This document shows positions 62,801-64,000 of a stretch of DNA of 64,000 nucleotides, one piece after another. Positions within the stretch are counted from its first letter, which is position 1. Each line of letters begins with the position of its first letter. The notes beneath the pieces were generated by a model. It saw only the letters and a program-made list of their open reading frames with translations, had not been told where the DNA came from and searched no databases. This DNA is from Peronospora farinosa (Eukaryota; Oomycota; Peronosporomycetes; Peronosporales; Peronosporaceae), in assembly GCA_947646735.1 (NCBI GenBank), contig CANTFK010000248.1, positions 1-64,000 on the forward strand. The letters are read 5' to 3'. The translations under genes and the position numbers were made by a program.

Positions 62801-64000
62801 AACGTTAAGCGTCAAATCCTCCATTGCACAAGTATGTCCGGCAAATTGCAAGTAGCACGTGAACAAGCGGCCAAGCGCAGATAGAAAATCGGCTGCGATG
62901 CGAGCACCATACACTTCGTAGCAAGCGTGTACCATGCCGTACATGCTTGCACCAAACTGACTCTTGTCTAGAACACCCTGAAGTAGCTCTCCATCGCGGA
63001 AGATTACAATATGCTCGCTGTTGGATGATCCATACAAATCACCCTTAATCTTAGACTTGCTGTCGAGGTTTAAAGACGGCAGGCCCTTCGTCAGCAGCTT
63101 TAGAATCGAAGTGATCACTTGCTTGCCCGTCCAGAGCGGCTTCGGCTTGAGAATCGCAGGTGGCACGGTTTCGATGTGCGCCACGTCCGCTCCAGCATCC
63201 TCCATGCTGGCCCAGGCATTGTACAGAAGCTGCATGTACATATCCTTCGTCAGGAATGTATCACGTTGCGTAAGCTTCACACCCGAGTCAACGTGATCCT
63301 GGATAAGACCACGCAGTGGTGAGCCATCTGTCGGCACAATATACTGGTTGTCGTTACATGCAATGTTGTATGCTTCCGAACGTGCCAGCTCATTTTGCGG
63401 AAAGTGCATGTTCATCTCATCGCCATCAAAATCGGCGTTAAACGTGTTACAGTTTGCGTAATGCATACGTATCGTTTGCATTTTTGGGTTTGTAAGAACA
63501 CGCGTGGTATGAGCCATAATACTCGGCTTGTGCAAGGTCGGCTGACGGTTCATTAACACAACGTCACCAGTCTTCAGGTGACGCCACACGCGCTTCACGC
63601 GATTCTTGCTCGTACCTTGAGCGCTGACTGACCTCGTAAGCAACGTCTTACTGATAGCTTCACGTTGGTGCGGAGAACGCTTGCTCAAATCAATCAGGCG
63701 ACCATTCTCGCTCTCCACAAAATTTGCACCAGGGTGCACATCCGGTCCGTTGACGACGAGCTGGCGCATTTCCTCCACGTTCCATGGTGTCACCGGCTGA
63801 GGGTATGTAAGTGTCTTGGCGAAACGAAGCGGGACGCCAATCTGACTAGTACTGATGTACGGATCAGGAGAAATGACCGAACGAGCGGCGTAGTTTACAC
63901 GCTTACCCATCATGTGCTTGCGGAAAAGACCCTCCTTCTTTTCAATAACCTGTTTAATACCCTGAGCAACGTCTACACCGGGCTTGGCTTTACTGCTGTC
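59861..64000 (-). CDS. RPA1: RNA polymerase I largest subunit, partial
   Basis: The frame runs off the right edge (first codon in the window at 64000), so the N-terminus is missing; about 1,379 codons are present. The catalytic metal-binding motif NADFDGDEMNMHFPQ is at about 63,404-63,448. Before it are the lid/rudder region (KKEGLFRKHMMGKRVNYAARSVISPDP) and RQPTLHKPSIM. The bridge-helix/trigger-loop region (GIGEPSTQMTLNTFHLAGHG, about 61,260-61,320) follows. A poly-Asp insert at about 60,770-60,790 and the Pol I-type C-terminus (TGSFSLLQP) point to RPA1, not Rpb1 or Rpc1. It forms the active centre that transcribes rDNA in the nucleolus. No intron seen in this part. Confidence 0.95.
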   Translation of the reverse strand, partial: DSSKAKPGVDVAQGIKQVIEKKEGLFRKHMMGKRVNYAARSVISPDPYISTSQIGVPLRFAKTLTYPQPVTPWNVEEMRQLVVNGPDVHPGANFVESENGRLIDLSKRSPHQREAISKTLLTRSVSAQGTSKNRVKRVWRHLKTGDVVLMNRQPTLHKPSIMAHTTRVLTNPKMQTIRMHYANCNTFNADFDGDEMNMHFPQNELARSEAYNIACNDNQYIVPTDGSPLRGLIQDHVDSGVKLTQRDTFLTKDMYMQLLYNAWASMEDAGADVAHIETVPPAILKPKPLWTGKQVITSILKLLTKGLPSLNLDSKSKIKGDLYGSSNSEHIVIFRDGELLQGVLDKSQFGASMYGMVHACYEVYGARIAADFLSALGRLFTCYLQFAGHTCAMEDLTLNVAAEKRRSKLVKESEVMGEEAYAEFAGLADMLEKKHASEKDGKKRRMNEEERAQIRDRMRTLLSGPDADDNAKALDAHMMGCVHGSNSDIIKTCLPSGQSKAFPKNNFSLMVLTGAKGSMVNHSQISCGLGQQALEGRRVPILCSGRSLPSFEPFDPAPRAGGYVTDRFLTGLRPQEYYHHCMAGREGLVDTAVKTSRSGYLQRCLVKHLEDLQVGYDHTVRNGDGNVVQFLYGEDGIDPVQSAMLSGKDAQFDFQAMNHRSISHKYGINAKFFEKTKLDIMKPLKLHQEAREAKENDFTSTSTVLKPGVKVMARRLKQGETKWKRGHIEIGLHAAEIVAVAGETEDPRECTYDIKYLDTGLKAFGVPRTTKFKVSKSINATRAMSGRVVIIKVSFEDPVMQSLPLNEHVGLISERIQDKLRQYNKRNPSKCLELMKKKKSKKSKKSKRAADGELDRDVMQSKHAVSPDAFQLLVWVNYLRSLCAPGENVGILAAQGIGEPSTQMTLNTFHLAGHGAANVTLGIPRLREIIMTASQKMSTPMMTIPLRSDVESSRAQEVEQRLNQVSLSELINSTNGVRVEDQFHSSENGILWVRDYHIRLTFFQLKEIKRVFELSADQIFNSVGQGFVGKLLTLISREMKKSGVAVSAAAEKNSFRASSNSEVNRKKKSDDDDDDDDDEQGTLRFGSRGEVQGYGEMDEEDEKIRKSQMINEDSDIDTDDETDNKESNHSGNPDHESMETVSKNQPKKTFTADGMDSLDVPNSVRKNPYFVFCGRNDKENFVELHLRFPTHAKTLLMVPLVEKVAKQVLVQYCPGISRCYLINQRIGESQEEKPCVQTEGLNFQEIWGFDDILDVNNLATNDIYQVLQTYGVEAARASISKQITDVFGVYGISVDPRHLSLLADYMTTQGGYMPLNRMGMNYKGSSLQQITFETSMKFLSQAALGGLVDKLESPSARLVLGQPPRVGTGSFSLLQPVAI

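Overview
This is a nuclear contig from an oomycete, most likely a Phytophthora or a related downy mildew. The evidence is the mix of short (66-130 nt) GT-AG introns, a lipid kinase joined to PH, FYVE and DEP domains, chromodomain Ty3/Gypsy elements, and eukaryotic genes such as TIM22 and the RNA polymerase I large subunit. The species is an inference; nothing here is bacterial.

Bases 1-22,996 are a tandem array of 551-bp units, each carrying one tRNA-Ile(AAU) gene. I count 16 complete tRNA genes. Three insertions interrupt the array at the same base of the tRNA D-loop: a 259-bp SINE-like element (3,444-3,702) and two 7.0-kb non-LTR retrotransposons, E1 (7,025-14,028, both ORFs open) and E2 (14,046-21,046, frameshifted), lying head to tail on the minus strand. 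Each insertion duplicates tRNA nucleotides 1-16 and so rebuilds a complete tRNA gene beside the element's 5' end. LINEs and SINE share a 3'-terminal hairpin placed 9 nt from the target. I read this as a target-specific LINE with a dependent SINE living in a tRNA array, and it is the most interesting system in the window.

Bases 22,997-39,964 are nested Ty3/Gypsy LTR retrotransposons. A 5'-truncated plus-strand copy (Y2) abuts the array. Next comes outer element X (minus strand, LTRs at 24,914-25,420 and 39,619-39,964), whose RNase H region is split by full-length element Y (minus strand, 28,625-35,942, 320-bp LTRs, 4-bp target duplication). Y2 and the 3' end of Y form a 1.88-kb inverted repeat. 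A decayed gag/ORF1-like gene follows at 40.4-42.4 kb.

Bases 43,889-64,000 are ordinary gene-dense euchromatin: a PH-FYVE-DEP phosphatidylinositol 4-kinase (+), a lysine/serine-rich probable nuclear protein (-), a PH-PX protein with six exons (+), TIM22 (-, with a GC-AG intron), a multi-pass membrane protein (+), a zinc-finger/coiled-coil protein (-) and the 3' part of the RNA polymerase I largest subunit (-, running off the right edge). These genes share no obvious pathway. Exon boundaries were worked out by hand from splice signals and reading frame and have not been checked against transcripts.
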